From JADLHS01 sp044225555 (GTDB lineage Bacteria > Verrucomicrobiota > Verrucomicrobiia > Limisphaerales > JADLHS01), in the NCBI GenBank assembly GCA_044225555.1, contig JBGAIM010000009.1:1-64000 (forward strand): a stretch of DNA of 64,000 bases. The letters run 5' to 3'. Made by a program: the position numbers and the translations under genes. Below, piece by piece: positions 6,831 through 17,478 of the stretch. Every line of letters begins with the position of its first letter. Position 1 is the stretch's first letter. The notes under the pieces are model-generated. The model had not been told where the DNA came from. It searched no databases and was given only the letters and a program-made list of their open reading frames with translations.

Positions 6831-9800
6831 ATGACCAGGATTTCTTGTTTCTGCCTTTGTGTTTTTTGCGCCGCACTAACCGCGGTGACGTCGCCCGCCC
6901 AGACGCCGGAGTGGATTTGGCGATCCAGCCAGGGTCAGTCGCCGACCAATAATGAAACGTGTTTGTTGCGAAAGACGTTCACCATCGAGGGCAAGGTCAA
7001 CCGCGCCGTGTTGTCGGTGGCGGCGGATGATCGGGCCGGGGTTTCGGTCAACGGCTCGCCGACCCTTGCCGTTAATGGATATGAGCGCGCCACGCGCCGG
7101 GACGTGACGGAATTTCTGCGACCGGGCGAGAACCAACTGACGATTCAGGCGACGAACGATTCTTCCGTGGCCGGCGTGCTGGTTCGTCTCGAACTCTCGT
7201 TGCCCAATCGCCGGCGTGAAGTCATCGTCAGTGATGCGTCGTGGCTGGCCTCGCCGGTGGCGCCGACCAATTGGGCCAACGCCGCCAGTCTCGGCAAGGT
7301 GGGCAAGGAGCCGTGGGGCGATCCGTTGAAATCGGCCTTTGCCACCGCTGCCGAGAGCCTGACCGTGCCACCGGGGTTCAAAGTAGAATTGATACGCTCG
7401 GCGGAAGCGGAGGAGGGGTCGTGGATTTCAATGGCGATTGATAACCAGGGACGGCTCATTGTTTCGCCGCAGGATGACAAGCAACCGCTCCTGCGCATCA
7501 CGCTCACGCGCAACGGACAGATCGAGAAAGTTGAACCCATTCCCGCGCCGGTGAAACAGGCGATGGGCATGTGCTATGCGCACGATAGTCTTTACGTCAA
7601 CGGTCACGGCCCGCTAGGCACGGGGCTTTACCGACTGGTGGATGCGAATCGCAACGATCGCTTCGATACGAACGAAGTGCAGTTGCTGAAACAGATGGCG
7701 GGCGAAGGCGAACATGGCTATCACGCGGTTGTCGAGGGGCCTGATGGGATGATCTACGTGATGAACGGCAATCACACGAAAGTCCCGGAAGGCATTTCCA
7801 CCAACTCGCCACACAAGAATTATCAGGAGGATTTTTTGCTAACCCGCCGATGGGATGCCAACGGTCATGCTGTGGGGATTCTTGCGCCCGGCGGCTACGT
7901 CGTGCGCACCGATCCCGAGGGCAAGCGCTGGGATTTGATGCTGGCGGGTTTTCGCAATTCGTATGATTTCGATTTCAACGCCGAAGGCGAGATGTTCACG
8001 TTCGACAGCGACATGGAATGGGATTGGGGTCTGCCGTGGTATCGGCCGACGCGCATCATTCATTGCGTGACCGGCGGCGAGTATGGCTGGCGCTCGGGCA
8101 CGTCGAACGAACCGGAATACTATGCCGATACTCTGCCGCCCGTGGTGAACATCGGCATCGGCTCGCCGACCGGTGTGAAGTTCGGCACGAAGAGCAAGTT
8201 CCCGGAAAAATATCGGAAGGCGTTGTTTGCCATGGACTGGTCGTATGGCCGCATCTTGGCGGTTCATCTCAAACCGGAGGGTGCAAGTTACAGCGGCGAC
8301 TTCGAGTCGTTTGTTAGGGGCAAGCCGCTCAACGTGACCGATCTCGAGTTTGGCAAGGACGGCGCGATGTATTTCATCACCGGCGGACGCGGAACGCAGT
8401 CGGGATTGTATCGCGTCAGCTACGATGGAAAGACCGTGGACAACACCTCGCATGACGCTCCGTCTCAAGCAGAATTGAAACAAGCCGCCCAGCGGCGGGA
8501 GCTTCGGAAGAAACTTGAATCCTATCACGGCAAGGTGGATCCGCGTGCCATTGATTTTGCCTGGCCGTATCTGGGGAGCGAGGATCGGTTCATCCGCAAC
8601 GCTGCGCGCATCGCCATTGAATGGCAGGACGTCGGGCTTTGGAAGGCTCGGGCGCTCAACGAAACCAATACGCAGGCCGGCCTTACGGCGTTGTTGGCGC
8701 TGGCGCGCTGCGGCGGTAAGGAGACGCAAGACGGGTTGCTGCTCGCGTTGAAAAAATTTCCGTTGAGTTCCTTGAGTGAAGAATTGCAGTTGGAAAAATT
8801 GCGAGTGATCGAATTGAGTTTCATCCGCCAAGGCCGTCCCTCGCCGGAGCTGGCGAAGCTCGCCACGGAAAAACTCGATGCCCAATACCCATCCGCCAGC
8901 GAGAAGGTGAATCGCGAGCTGGTGCAACTGTTGATTTACTTGAATGCGCCGGATGTTATCGCCAGGACCCTGGACCTGCTGGCAAAAGCACCGACACAAG
9001 AAGAACAGATCCACTACATCTTCCATCTGCGGAACGTGAAGTCCGGTTGGACCCTGCCGCAACGCGAGCAGTATTTCAGCTGGTTCGCCACCGCCAAACA
9101 AGGTGGCCGCAGCGAAGTCACCTATCCCCGCGGCGGGGCTTACAACGTCTGGACGAATCAGATACTCGCCGCGCGCTCGCATCCGTTGGAATTGTTGCGC
9201 TGGTTCAAGGAAGTGGACCGTGATTACGGCGACGGTTCAAGCTACTCCAAATACCTCATCAACATCCGCAAGGACGCCATTGCCACCTTGAATAGTTCCG
9301 AACGGCTGGCGTTGAAACCATTGCTCGAAGTCAACATTGATGCGCCCCCGTGGAAGCCAACCAAGGAGCGCAAGTTCGTCAAAGAATGGATGCAGAACGA
9401 ACTAGAGCCGCGACTGGGCGAAGTCACGACTGGCCGGGATTTCGAGAGCGGCAAGGCAGCGTTCAACGACGCGCAGTGCATCCAGTGTCATCGCTTCGAC
9501 AACCAGGGCGGCTCGGTTGGACCAGAACTCACTGGTGTTTCCAGCAAATATTCCCGCAGTGTGATTCTTGAATCCATCCTCGATCCCTCGAAGGTGGTGT
9601 CGGACCAATTCCAGAATTTCAACATCGTCAAAAAGGACGGCGACGACGTGTCCGGCCGCATCACCGACGAGAACAAAGAACGCCTCATCATCCTGCCCAA
9701 CATGCTCGCGCCCGAGGCGACGGTGGAAGTGCCGCTCACCGACATCGCCAGCCGCCAACCCTCCAAGGTGTCACCGATGCCGAATGGCCTGTTGAATCAA

Positions 9801-9881
9801 TTGACGGCGGACGAAATTTTGGATTTGCTCGCTTACATCGAAGCCGCTGGCAAAGCGAAGGCGGCGAACTTTACACGTTAA
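6831..9881 (+). CDS. Exported haem-c dehydrogenase, Verrucomicrobium type
   Basis: This 1016-residue exported protein has a signal peptide (residues 1-24, CLCVFCAALTAVTSPAQ). In order: a beta-sandwich N-domain (25-160) of the kind that binds sugars; a six-bladed propeller-like dehydrogenase region (about 175-550; VPPGFKVELI, then GYHAVVEGPDGMIYVMNGNH), as in TIGR02604-type putative membrane-bound dehydrogenases; a HEAT-like helical stretch (560-800); and a C-terminal cytochrome domain with CIQCH near 883, followed by SVGPELTGVSSKYSR and the VEVPLTDIASRQPSKVSPMPNGL tail of the TIGR02603 haem-binding domain. It likely oxidises a sugar in the periplasm and passes electrons to respiration. It heads a same-strand run of seven genes. 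Confidence 0.85.
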   Translation: MTRISCFCLCVFCAALTAVTSPAQTPEWIWRSSQGQSPTNNETCLLRKTFTIEGKVNRAVLSVAADDRAGVSVNGSPTLAVNGYERATRRDVTEFLRPGENQLTIQATNDSSVAGVLVRLELSLPNRRREVIVSDASWLASPVAPTNWANAASLGKVGKEPWGDPLKSAFATAAESLTVPPGFKVELIRSAEAEEGSWISMAIDNQGRLIVSPQDDKQPLLRITLTRNGQIEKVEPIPAPVKQAMGMCYAHDSLYVNGHGPLGTGLYRLVDANRNDRFDTNEVQLLKQMAGEGEHGYHAVVEGPDGMIYVMNGNHTKVPEGISTNSPHKNYQEDFLLTRRWDANGHAVGILAPGGYVVRTDPEGKRWDLMLAGFRNSYDFDFNAEGEMFTFDSDMEWDWGLPWYRPTRIIHCVTGGEYGWRSGTSNEPEYYADTLPPVVNIGIGSPTGVKFGTKSKFPEKYRKALFAMDWSYGRILAVHLKPEGASYSGDFESFVRGKPLNVTDLEFGKDGAMYFITGGRGTQSGLYRVSYDGKTVDNTSHDAPSQAELKQAAQRRELRKKLESYHGKVDPRAIDFAWPYLGSEDRFIRNAARIAIEWQDVGLWKARALNETNTQAGLTALLALARCGGKETQDGLLLALKKFPLSSLSEELQLEKLRVIELSFIRQGRPSPELAKLATEKLDAQYPSASEKVNRELVQLLIYLNAPDVIARTLDLLAKAPTQEEQIHYIFHLRNVKSGWTLPQREQYFSWFATAKQGGRSEVTYPRGGAYNVWTNQILAARSHPLELLRWFKEVDRDYGDGSSYSKYLINIRKDAIATLNSSERLALKPLLEVNIDAPPWKPTKERKFVKEWMQNELEPRLGEVTTGRDFESGKAAFNDAQCIQCHRFDNQGGSVGPELTGVSSKYSRSVILESILDPSKVVSDQFQNFNIVKKDGDDVSGRITDENKERLIILPNMLAPEATVEVPLTDIASRQPSKVSPMPNGLLNQLTADEILDLLAYIEAAGKAKAANFTR

Positions 9882-9904
9882 GGGCCGGCGACCGGGGGAA
9901 ATTT

Positions 9905-11170
<1,266 letters not shown>

Positions 11171-11178
11171 GGAATATC

Positions 11179-12213
11179 ATGAGCAACAACTATCCCAAAC
11201 TTCACAATGCCATGTGGCCCGGCCTTGTCGGCAAAGGCAGTCCGGGCGCGGAACCGTTCATAGATCTCGACACGATGCTCGACCTCACGGCCAAGGCGGA
11301 GGTTAACGGCGTCAAGTTCGACGGCGTGGATCTTTTCCTCTACGACCCGCACACGAGCATTGATATAGACGACGAAGGCATCAAAACGCTTGCCGACAAG
11401 ATCCAATCGAAAGGCTTCGTGGTCGGCTCCGTGGTCGCGCCGGTGTGGTTTGATGGTTCGGCGATGGGCGATGAGGTGAAGCGCAAGAACTGGGTTACCG
11501 CCGTCGCCAAGGCGTGTCGCATCGCAAAGAAACTGCGGGACCTCGGCGTGCGGCCTTATGGCGTCGTGCGCATTGACTCTGCGGCGAGCGTGACGGATTG
11601 GGATAAGGACCCGAAGGGCAATACCAAACTCATCGCCAGGACTTTCAAGGAGGCGGCAAAGATTGCAAAAGACCACGGCGAACGCCTCGCAGCCGAGGGC
11701 GAAATCTGCTGGGGCGGCATGCACTCGTGGAAAAACATGGTGAATCTGCTGGAAGAAGTTGGCCAACCCAAGCTCGTCGGCTTCCAGGCGGACATGTCCC
11801 ACACGCATCTCTACACGCTGGGCTACAACGCCGAGCCACACCGCATCGTCCCGAAGAATTATCATTACGAGCCCGCGGAGTTCCACAAGGCGATGACCAA
11901 ACTAACGAACGCGCTTCGTCCGTGGACGATTGATTTTCACGTCGCCCAGAACGACGGATCGGTTTTCGGCTCGGGCGATCACGAGAAGACGGGGCGACAC
12001 TGTCTGGCGACCGATCCGCGCGGCAAACTCAACCTCGCCCGCGACTCAGGCTACTGGCTGCGCGATGGCCAGGGCAAGGTAACGAAAAAGCTGAAGCACA
12101 TCTGCTGGGATGGCTGCATGTTCCCCAACGAAGTGCTGATGAAACAGCAAACCTGGAACGACATCCTCGCGGCGATGGTTCAAGTCCGTGAAAACCACGG
12201 CTGGCAGGCCTGA
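11179..12213 (+). CDS. Sugar phosphate isomerase/epimerase (TIM barrel)
   Basis: A 344-residue AP-endonuclease-2-type TIM barrel. Metal-site candidates are AEGEICWGG (Glu, near 177), QADMSHTHLY (Asp and His, near 198) and WTIDFHVAQNDG (His, near 255). The ATG at 11179 is preferred to the upstream TTG because GAGGAA lies 5 bp before it. It follows the cupin gene by 8 bp, so the two are surely one transcript. The protein is longer than the epimerase at 13477 and only distantly related to it. Substrate unknown. Confidence 0.75.
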   Translation: MSNNYPKLHNAMWPGLVGKGSPGAEPFIDLDTMLDLTAKAEVNGVKFDGVDLFLYDPHTSIDIDDEGIKTLADKIQSKGFVVGSVVAPVWFDGSAMGDEVKRKNWVTAVAKACRIAKKLRDLGVRPYGVVRIDSAASVTDWDKDPKGNTKLIARTFKEAAKIAKDHGERLAAEGEICWGGMHSWKNMVNLLEEVGQPKLVGFQADMSHTHLYTLGYNAEPHRIVPKNYHYEPAEFHKAMTKLTNALRPWTIDFHVAQNDGSVFGSGDHEKTGRHCLATDPRGKLNLARDSGYWLRDGQGKVTKKLKHICWDGCMFPNEVLMKQQTWNDILAAMVQVRENHGWQA

Positions 12214-12242
12214 GCAACTTCAATTCAACTCCGAATTCATTT

Positions 12243-13394
12243 ATGGCAAAACAACTTCGCGTCGGATTGATCGGCTACGGCTTCATGGGCCGGGCGCACT
12301 CGAACGCTTATCGCAAGGTCAACAACTTCTTCGACCTCGAATATCAACCGGTCCTCAAGGCCATCTGCGCCCGCAATGCGGATAACGCGGCGGCGTTCGC
12401 CAAAAAGTGGGGATACGAATCCATCGAGACCGATTGGCGCAAGCTGATTGAGCGCGAGGACATTGATGCAATTGACATCTGCACGCCGAACAACTCTCAC
12501 GCAGACATCGCCATCGCCGCGGCCAGGGCTGGCAAGATGATTCTGTGTGAAAAGCCACTTTCGATGGACGGACCGGAAGGTGTGAAGATGGTCAAGGCCG
12601 TCGAGAAAGCGAAAGTGCCGAACATGGTTTGGTATAATTACCGGCGCGTGCCGGCGGTAACGATGGCGAAGCAGCTGATCGAAGAAGGCCGCCTCGGGAA
12701 AATCTTCCATTATCGCGCCAAGTTTCTTCAAGACTGGACGATCAGTCCGGAACTGCCCCAAGGTGGCGCCGGCTTGTGGCGGCTCGACGTGAAGGCCGCA
12801 GGCAGCGGCGTTACGGGCGACCTGCTCGCTCACTGCATTGACACGGCCGTCTGGCTGAATGGCGGCATGGACAGTGTCACCGCCATGACGGAAACATTCA
12901 TCAAGGAGCGGAAGCATAATCTCACCGGCAAGACCGAGAAGGTTGGGATTGATGACGCCTGCGCCTTCCTCGCTCGCTTCCAGAATGGTTCGCTCGCGAC
13001 GTTTGAGTCCACGCGTTATGCGCGCGGGCACAAGGCGCTTTACACGTTTGAGATCAATGGTGAGAAGGCGAGTATTTTCTGGGATTTGCATGACCTCCAT
13101 CGTCTCCAGTATTTCGATCACCAGGACGAGGGCAAACTGCGCGGCTGGCGTTCGATCCATGTGACCGACCATGGCGGCGAGCATCCGTACATGGACAAGT
13201 GGTGGGTGCCGGGTCTGCAAATTGGTTACGAGCACAGTTTCATCCATCAAGTCGCCGACTTTCTCGACGGGCTGGCGACAGGCAAGCCCGCCGGCCCGAC
13301 GTTTCGCGATGCGTTGGAAACCCAATACGTCTGCGACGCGGTGTTGAAGTCCGCCCGCTCACATAAATGGGAGAAGGTGGCCAAGGTGAGGTAG
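12243..13394 (+). CDS. Gfo/Idh/MocA-family oxidoreductase
   Basis: This 383-residue cytoplasmic NAD(P)-dependent sugar dehydrogenase has an N-terminal Rossmann motif VGLIGYGFMGRAHSNAY, the family motif CEKPLSMDGPEG (the Lys of the EKP motif is near residue 101) and a C-terminal beta sheet. HCIDTAVWLNG near 195 contains the catalytic-type Asp-x3-H-like region. Unlike the two other family members in this window it has no Tat signal, so it acts inside the cell. With the flanking isomerases and DUF1080 it fits oxidation or reduction of a keto-sugar intermediate. Confidence 0.88.
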   Translation: MAKQLRVGLIGYGFMGRAHSNAYRKVNNFFDLEYQPVLKAICARNADNAAAFAKKWGYESIETDWRKLIEREDIDAIDICTPNNSHADIAIAAARAGKMILCEKPLSMDGPEGVKMVKAVEKAKVPNMVWYNYRRVPAVTMAKQLIEEGRLGKIFHYRAKFLQDWTISPELPQGGAGLWRLDVKAAGSGVTGDLLAHCIDTAVWLNGGMDSVTAMTETFIKERKHNLTGKTEKVGIDDACAFLARFQNGSLATFESTRYARGHKALYTFEINGEKASIFWDLHDLHRLQYFDHQDEGKLRGWRSIHVTDHGGEHPYMDKWWVPGLQIGYEHSFIHQVADFLDGLATGKPAGPTFRDALETQYVCDAVLKSARSHKWEKVAKVR

Positions 13395-13476
13395 GCCGGT
13401 CCGTTTGAATCCAAGTTGGAACAAAAATCTGCTTTAGAAGTTTCGGCGGGAGGTCTAGCCTGCCAACACATTCATC

Positions 13477-14322
13477 ATGAAATTCGGCATCAATACCTTC
13501 CTGTTCACCTCACCGTTCACTAGCGAGAGCACCAAGCTGTTCAAGAAGTTCAAGAAGTGGGGCTTTGACTCCGTCGAAATCGCCATTGAAGACCCGGCGC
13601 ACATTGACCCGGCGCAGGTGAAACGTGAACTGGACCGCAGTGGTTTGGTGTGTGGCTCGGTGTGCGCCTGCATGGGGCCGGACCGCGATTTGCGCGGCAC
13701 CCCGGAGCAGCAAAAGACCGGCCTCGATTACATGATGACGGTCATTGACCAGATGGTGGTGCTGGATTGCCCGTCGCTCATTGGCCCGGAATATTCGGCC
13801 GTGGGCCGGGCGGATGCCGTGCCGCCGGACGAATACAAGCAGCAGTGGGCCACGGTCGTCAGGAATCTGAAAACGCTTTGCCGCCACGCCGAGAAGCGCG
13901 GCAGGCAGGTTTGCCTCGAACCGTTGAACCGCTTTGAGACCGACTTCATCAACACCTGCGAGCAAGGCTTGAAGATGATCAAGGCCGTCGGCAGTCCGGC
14001 CCTCAAGCTGCATCTCGACACGTTCCACATGAACATCGAGGAAAAGTTTCAAGGAGATGCGATTCGGAAGGCAGGCAAGCACCTCGGGCATTTCCACGCC
14101 TGCGGCAGCGATCGCGGCACGCCCGGGAATGATCACACGGACTGGAAATCCATCGCCAAGGCGCTAAAGGATATTCGTTACGACGGCCATGTGGTTATCG
14201 AATCCTTTACTACCGACGTGAAAGTCATTGCCCGTGCTGCGGCCATCTGGCGTCGTATTGAGCCGACCCAACAAGAGATCGCGGTGAAGGGTTTGAAGTT
14301 TTTGAAGCGGACCCTCAAATAG
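13477..14322 (+). CDS. Sugar epimerase, D-tagatose 3-epimerase-like
   Basis: A 281-residue TIM barrel in which all four metal ligands of D-tagatose/D-psicose 3-epimerases can be placed: Glu in CLEPLNRFE (near 147), Asp in LHLDTFHMN (near 180), His in GHFHACGSDRGTPG (near 206) and Glu in VVIESF (near 241). The enzyme should interconvert C3 (or C2/C3) epimers of a free keto-sugar. This fits a pathway that passes through 3-keto or ketose intermediates. Confidence 0.8.
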   Translation: MKFGINTFLFTSPFTSESTKLFKKFKKWGFDSVEIAIEDPAHIDPAQVKRELDRSGLVCGSVCACMGPDRDLRGTPEQQKTGLDYMMTVIDQMVVLDCPSLIGPEYSAVGRADAVPPDEYKQQWATVVRNLKTLCRHAEKRGRQVCLEPLNRFETDFINTCEQGLKMIKAVGSPALKLHLDTFHMNIEEKFQGDAIRKAGKHLGHFHACGSDRGTPGNDHTDWKSIAKALKDIRYDGHVVIESFTTDVKVIARAAAIWRRIEPTQQEIAVKGLKFLKRTLK

Positions 14323-14341
14323 TTCGTCAACCTCCACAGTC

Positions 14342-15445
14342 ATGAAACAGCACCTCCTCCTCGCTATCGCACTCGGCGTTGCCTTGATTGCGCCGGCCGC
14401 CGAAACTGAAAGCGGCTTTACGGCCATCTTCAACGGCAAAGACCTCACGGGCTGGGACGGCAATCCAAAGCTTTGGTCGGTGAAGGACGGCGCGATTGTC
14501 GGCCAGACCACGGCGGCAAATCCGCTCAAGGGGAACACCTTTCTAATCTGGACCAACGGCCAGGTTGCGGATTTCGAGTTGCGACTCAGCTATAAAATCA
14601 CCCCGAACAATACCAAGGGGTTTGCCAACTCTGGCATCCAGTATCGCAGCCGGATTTTTGATCCCGCAAACTGGGTCGTGGGCGGCTATCAGGCGGATTT
14701 TGAAGCCGGTGACACGTATTCCGGCATTCTTTACGAGGAGCGGATGCGCGGCATTCTGGCCGAACGCGGCCAAAAGGTGGTGGTCAAGGAAACCGATGGC
14801 AAAACCGCCAAGGAGATCATCGGCACGGTTGGCAACTCGGCGGAAATCCAAGCCGCCATCAAGAAAGACGACTGGAACGACTACGTCATCATCGCGACGG
14901 GAAACCACCTGCAACATTTCATCAACGGCCGACCAACGGTGGACGTGACGGACGCAGCGGAAGCGAAAGCCGCCAAATCAGGCGTGCTGGCTTTGCAACT
15001 TCACGCGGGCGACCCGATGACGGTGGCGTTCAAGAATCTCCGGGTCAAGACGCTTTCCGCCGTGGCCCAATCCAAGGACAGCGATATTGAGCGCATGAGC
15101 GGCACCTGGGTGATTGGTTCGTCGGAGGCAAATGGTTCACCAATACCTGACGATGAAGCGGCGGGTTTGACGGTGACAATCACTGGTGAAAAATACTCGG
15201 TGACCAAGGACGGCCAGATTGATCGCGGCACGTTTTCGATTGATACCACCAAGTCGCCGAAGCAAATGGACATTCGCCCCGAAACCGGCCCGGGTGCGGG
15301 CAGATTGATGCACGCGATCTACGAGTTTAGCGGGGAGAATTTGCGCGTCTGCTACGCCACTCAGGACGGTTCGGCCCGGCCGACTGTCTTCAAAACGACG
15401 CCGGATTCCGGCGAAGTGATGATCAGCTACAAACGGAAACAGTGA
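14342..15445 (+). CDS. Exported DUF1080 (3-keto-disaccharide hydrolase) + TIGR03067-like domain
   Basis: This 367-residue exported protein has a signal peptide of about 20 residues (HLLLAIALGVALIAPAAE). Residues about 25-240 form a concanavalin-like domain with the DUF1080 signature FTAIFNGKDLTGWDGNP, GFANSGIQYRSR and FEAGDTYSGILYEE, ending in MTVAFKNLRVKTL. Residues 250-367 (IERMSGTWVIGSSEANG, then GTFSIDTTKSPKQMDI, ENLRVCYA) match the TIGR03067 repeat common in Planctomycetes and Verrucomicrobia. DUF1080 proteins are now linked to cleavage of 3-keto-glycosides. It lies 20 bp after the epimerase gene. Confidence 0.85.
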   Translation: MKQHLLLAIALGVALIAPAAETESGFTAIFNGKDLTGWDGNPKLWSVKDGAIVGQTTAANPLKGNTFLIWTNGQVADFELRLSYKITPNNTKGFANSGIQYRSRIFDPANWVVGGYQADFEAGDTYSGILYEERMRGILAERGQKVVVKETDGKTAKEIIGTVGNSAEIQAAIKKDDWNDYVIIATGNHLQHFINGRPTVDVTDAAEAKAAKSGVLALQLHAGDPMTVAFKNLRVKTLSAVAQSKDSDIERMSGTWVIGSSEANGSPIPDDEAAGLTVTITGEKYSVTKDGQIDRGTFSIDTTKSPKQMDIRPETGPGAGRLMHAIYEFSGENLRVCYATQDGSARPTVFKTTPDSGEVMISYKRKQ

Positions 15446-15476
15446 TGAGCCGGGTCAACCGAGGGAGATCAAGTAT

Positions 15477-16361
15477 ATGAAACAAATCGTGATGGGGCTT
15501 TTGCTGGCTGGGGTACTGGCCGCGTGCAACACCAACGCAGCGGACAAGAAAATCATTTTCATTGCCGGCAACCCCAGCCATGGGCCCGGCGAACATGAGC
15601 ATCGGGCCGGCTGCCTGTTGCTCCAATCCTGCCTTCAGAATGTGCCCGGCGTCACGACGGCGGTTTACAGCAACGGCTGGCCGGCAAACGCCGAGTCGGC
15701 TTTTGCGGATGCGGCGGCGATCATTGTTTATTGCGATGGCGGTGGCGGCCACACGTTACTTAGGGAAAATCGCCTGCAAACCATCGGCGGTTTGATGAAG
15801 AAAGGCGTGGGCCTCGCGTGCCTGCATTACGGGGTTGAACCGACGAAGGAAAAGGGCCAGCCCGAATTCCTGGACTGGATCGGCGGCGCCTTTGAAATCA
15901 ACTGGTCGGTGAACCCACACTGGGACGCAAATTTCAACAAACTGCCCAATCATCCGATCACGCGCGGCGTGAAGCCGTTTCAAATCCGGGACGAATGGTA
16001 TTTCAACATGCGCTTTCGCGAAGGGATGAAAGGCGTGACGCCCATTCTCAGCGCGGTCCCGGATGGCAGCACGACGAATCGCAACGACGGCCCGCACGAA
16101 GGCAATCCGGCCATGCGCGAAATGGTGGCACGCGGCGAGGTGCAACATGTCGCCTGGGCGGCCGAGCGGGCGGACGGCGGACGCGGCTTCGGCTTCACCG
16201 GCGGGCATTTCCACAAAAACTGGGGTGACGACAACTTCCGCAAGGTGATGCTCAACGCGATCCTGTGGGTGGCCAAAGTCGAAGTGCCGGCGGACGGGGT
16301 GCAAAGCAAGCTCACACCGGAGCAACTCGCCGCGAATCTTGACGCCAAAGGGCGAAGATAA
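15477..16361 (+). CDS. ThuA-like lipoprotein
   Basis: A 294-residue glutamine-amidotransferase-like ThuA protein with a lipoprotein-type leader (MGLLLAGVLAACNT; Cys 17). The fold starts at KKIIFIAGNPSHGPGEHEHRAG. The loop GVGLACLHYGVE holds the Cys/His site position of the superfamily, and GGRGFGFTGGHFHKNWGDDNFRKVMLNAILW closes the domain. ThuA of Sinorhizobium works with the Gfo/Idh protein ThuB in trehalose use through keto-sugars. GAGGGAGAT 7 bp upstream is a good ribosome site. Last gene of the cluster. Confidence 0.85.
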   Translation: MKQIVMGLLLAGVLAACNTNAADKKIIFIAGNPSHGPGEHEHRAGCLLLQSCLQNVPGVTTAVYSNGWPANAESAFADAAAIIVYCDGGGGHTLLRENRLQTIGGLMKKGVGLACLHYGVEPTKEKGQPEFLDWIGGAFEINWSVNPHWDANFNKLPNHPITRGVKPFQIRDEWYFNMRFREGMKGVTPILSAVPDGSTTNRNDGPHEGNPAMREMVARGEVQHVAWAAERADGGRGFGFTGGHFHKNWGDDNFRKVMLNAILWVAKVEVPADGVQSKLTPEQLAANLDAKGRR

Positions 16362-16386
16362 GATCCGGATCGCCGCCCGTTGCCGG

Positions 16387-17421
16387 TCAAAGACTGTTCA
16401 GCACATCCACCATCTGCCGCAACCGGCCGTAATCACGGCGGTTGAACCCGAAGGCAATGCGCTGCAATTCGAGGCAATCGTTGTCCTCGCGCTCTTCCGG
16501 AGTTGGCTCAATACGTTTGATCGACGCCCCGATGTTGATGTCGGCAAAATCCTCGTTCAATGCTTCGAGGGCGGTGTCCGTCGGGGCGTGCTTGAGGCGG
16601 ATGATGAAAAGGTCCTTCACGAAGCGCGTCGAGTGGAAGTTGCGATAGAAACGGGTGATGACTTTGACGGCTTCATCGGCGCTGTCCGTGATGTGGTAGA
16701 GGTCGAGGTCATCCGGTGAGATGAGTGCGTCGCGCAAGAGATGTTCGCGGACGTGTTTGTCCCAGGTCTTCCAGTAAGTCCCGCCCGGTTTGTCCACGAG
16801 CACAAGCGGCATGAGCTGGCTCTTGCCGGTCTGCATGAGCGTGATGGCTTCGTATCCTTCGTCCATCGTCCCGAAACCGCCGGGAAACAAAACAATGGCG
16901 TCTGAATGGCGGATGAACGTGAGCTTGCGCGTGAAGAAGTATTTGAACGTAACGAGCTTCTTGTCCTGCGCGATGACGGGGTTCGCACCCTGTTCCCAGG
17001 GCAGCCGGATGTTCGCGCCGAAACTGTTCTCCGGCCCCGCGCCTTCGTGACCGGCCTGCATGATGCCGGGCCCGGCGCCCGTGATAACCATGAAGCCCGC
17101 CTTGACGATCTTTTTGCCGAACTCAACCGCCTGCTGGTACTCCTGCTTGTTAGGCGCGGTCCGCGCGGACCCAAAGATGGTAACCTTGCGGATGTGAGAA
17201 TAGGGGGCAAAAAGCCGGTAAGCGTAACGCAGTTCGCGCACGGCGGTCTGAATGACCCGCACGTCCCCGGTATCCTTGATGTCGGCGAGGATCTTGAGGG
17301 CGTTTTCGATGATGTCCGCAACGGCTTCTTCGTTATGCCCCCCGCCCTTGAACTTGATGAGTTCCTGGACGCGTCGCCGCAACTCCGGATCCACCGGAGG
17401 TTTTTCAATCTTTTGATTCAC
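16387..17421 (-). CDS. LOG-family nucleotide-binding protein
   Basis: This 344-residue protein has the TIGR00730 core: VTIFGSARTAPN, VITGAGPGIMQAGHEGAG and the catalytic PGGFGTMDEGYEAITLMQTGK (the E of the PGGxGTxxE-type motif). LOG enzymes hydrolyse nucleoside 5'-monophosphates to free bases. It has an N-terminal helical extension (about 75 residues) and a C-terminal extension with LQRIAFGFNRRDYGRLRQMV, typical of the longer bacterial group. A GTG at 17463 is also open, but a promoter with its -10 exactly 6 bp before GTG 17421 favours this start. Convergent with the sugar cluster. Confidence 0.85.
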   Translation of the reverse strand: MNQKIEKPPVDPELRRRVQELIKFKGGGHNEEAVADIIENALKILADIKDTGDVRVIQTAVRELRYAYRLFAPYSHIRKVTIFGSARTAPNKQEYQQAVEFGKKIVKAGFMVITGAGPGIMQAGHEGAGPENSFGANIRLPWEQGANPVIAQDKKLVTFKYFFTRKLTFIRHSDAIVLFPGGFGTMDEGYEAITLMQTGKSQLMPLVLVDKPGGTYWKTWDKHVREHLLRDALISPDDLDLYHITDSADEAVKVITRFYRNFHSTRFVKDLFIIRLKHAPTDTALEALNEDFADINIGASIKRIEPTPEEREDNDCLELQRIAFGFNRRDYGRLRQMVDVLNSL

Positions 17422-17427
17422 CGCGCG

Positions 17428-17455
17428 AGGATAATGAGCGCGCGGGTAAATGCAA
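17428..17455 (-). promoter_or_regulatory. Leaderless promoter of LOG gene
   Basis: On the minus strand TTGCAT (17450-17455), 16 bp, TATCCT (17428-17433), 6 bp, GTG 17421. It decides the start against GTG 17463, which lies upstream of the promoter. Confidence 0.5.
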
Positions 17456-17478
17456 TCGCGCACCGAGAAGGACCAGGC

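Noticed and set aside
7839..9182. 447-residue minus-strand open frame
   Set aside because: Antisense to the haem-c dehydrogenase, which has continuous family motifs.
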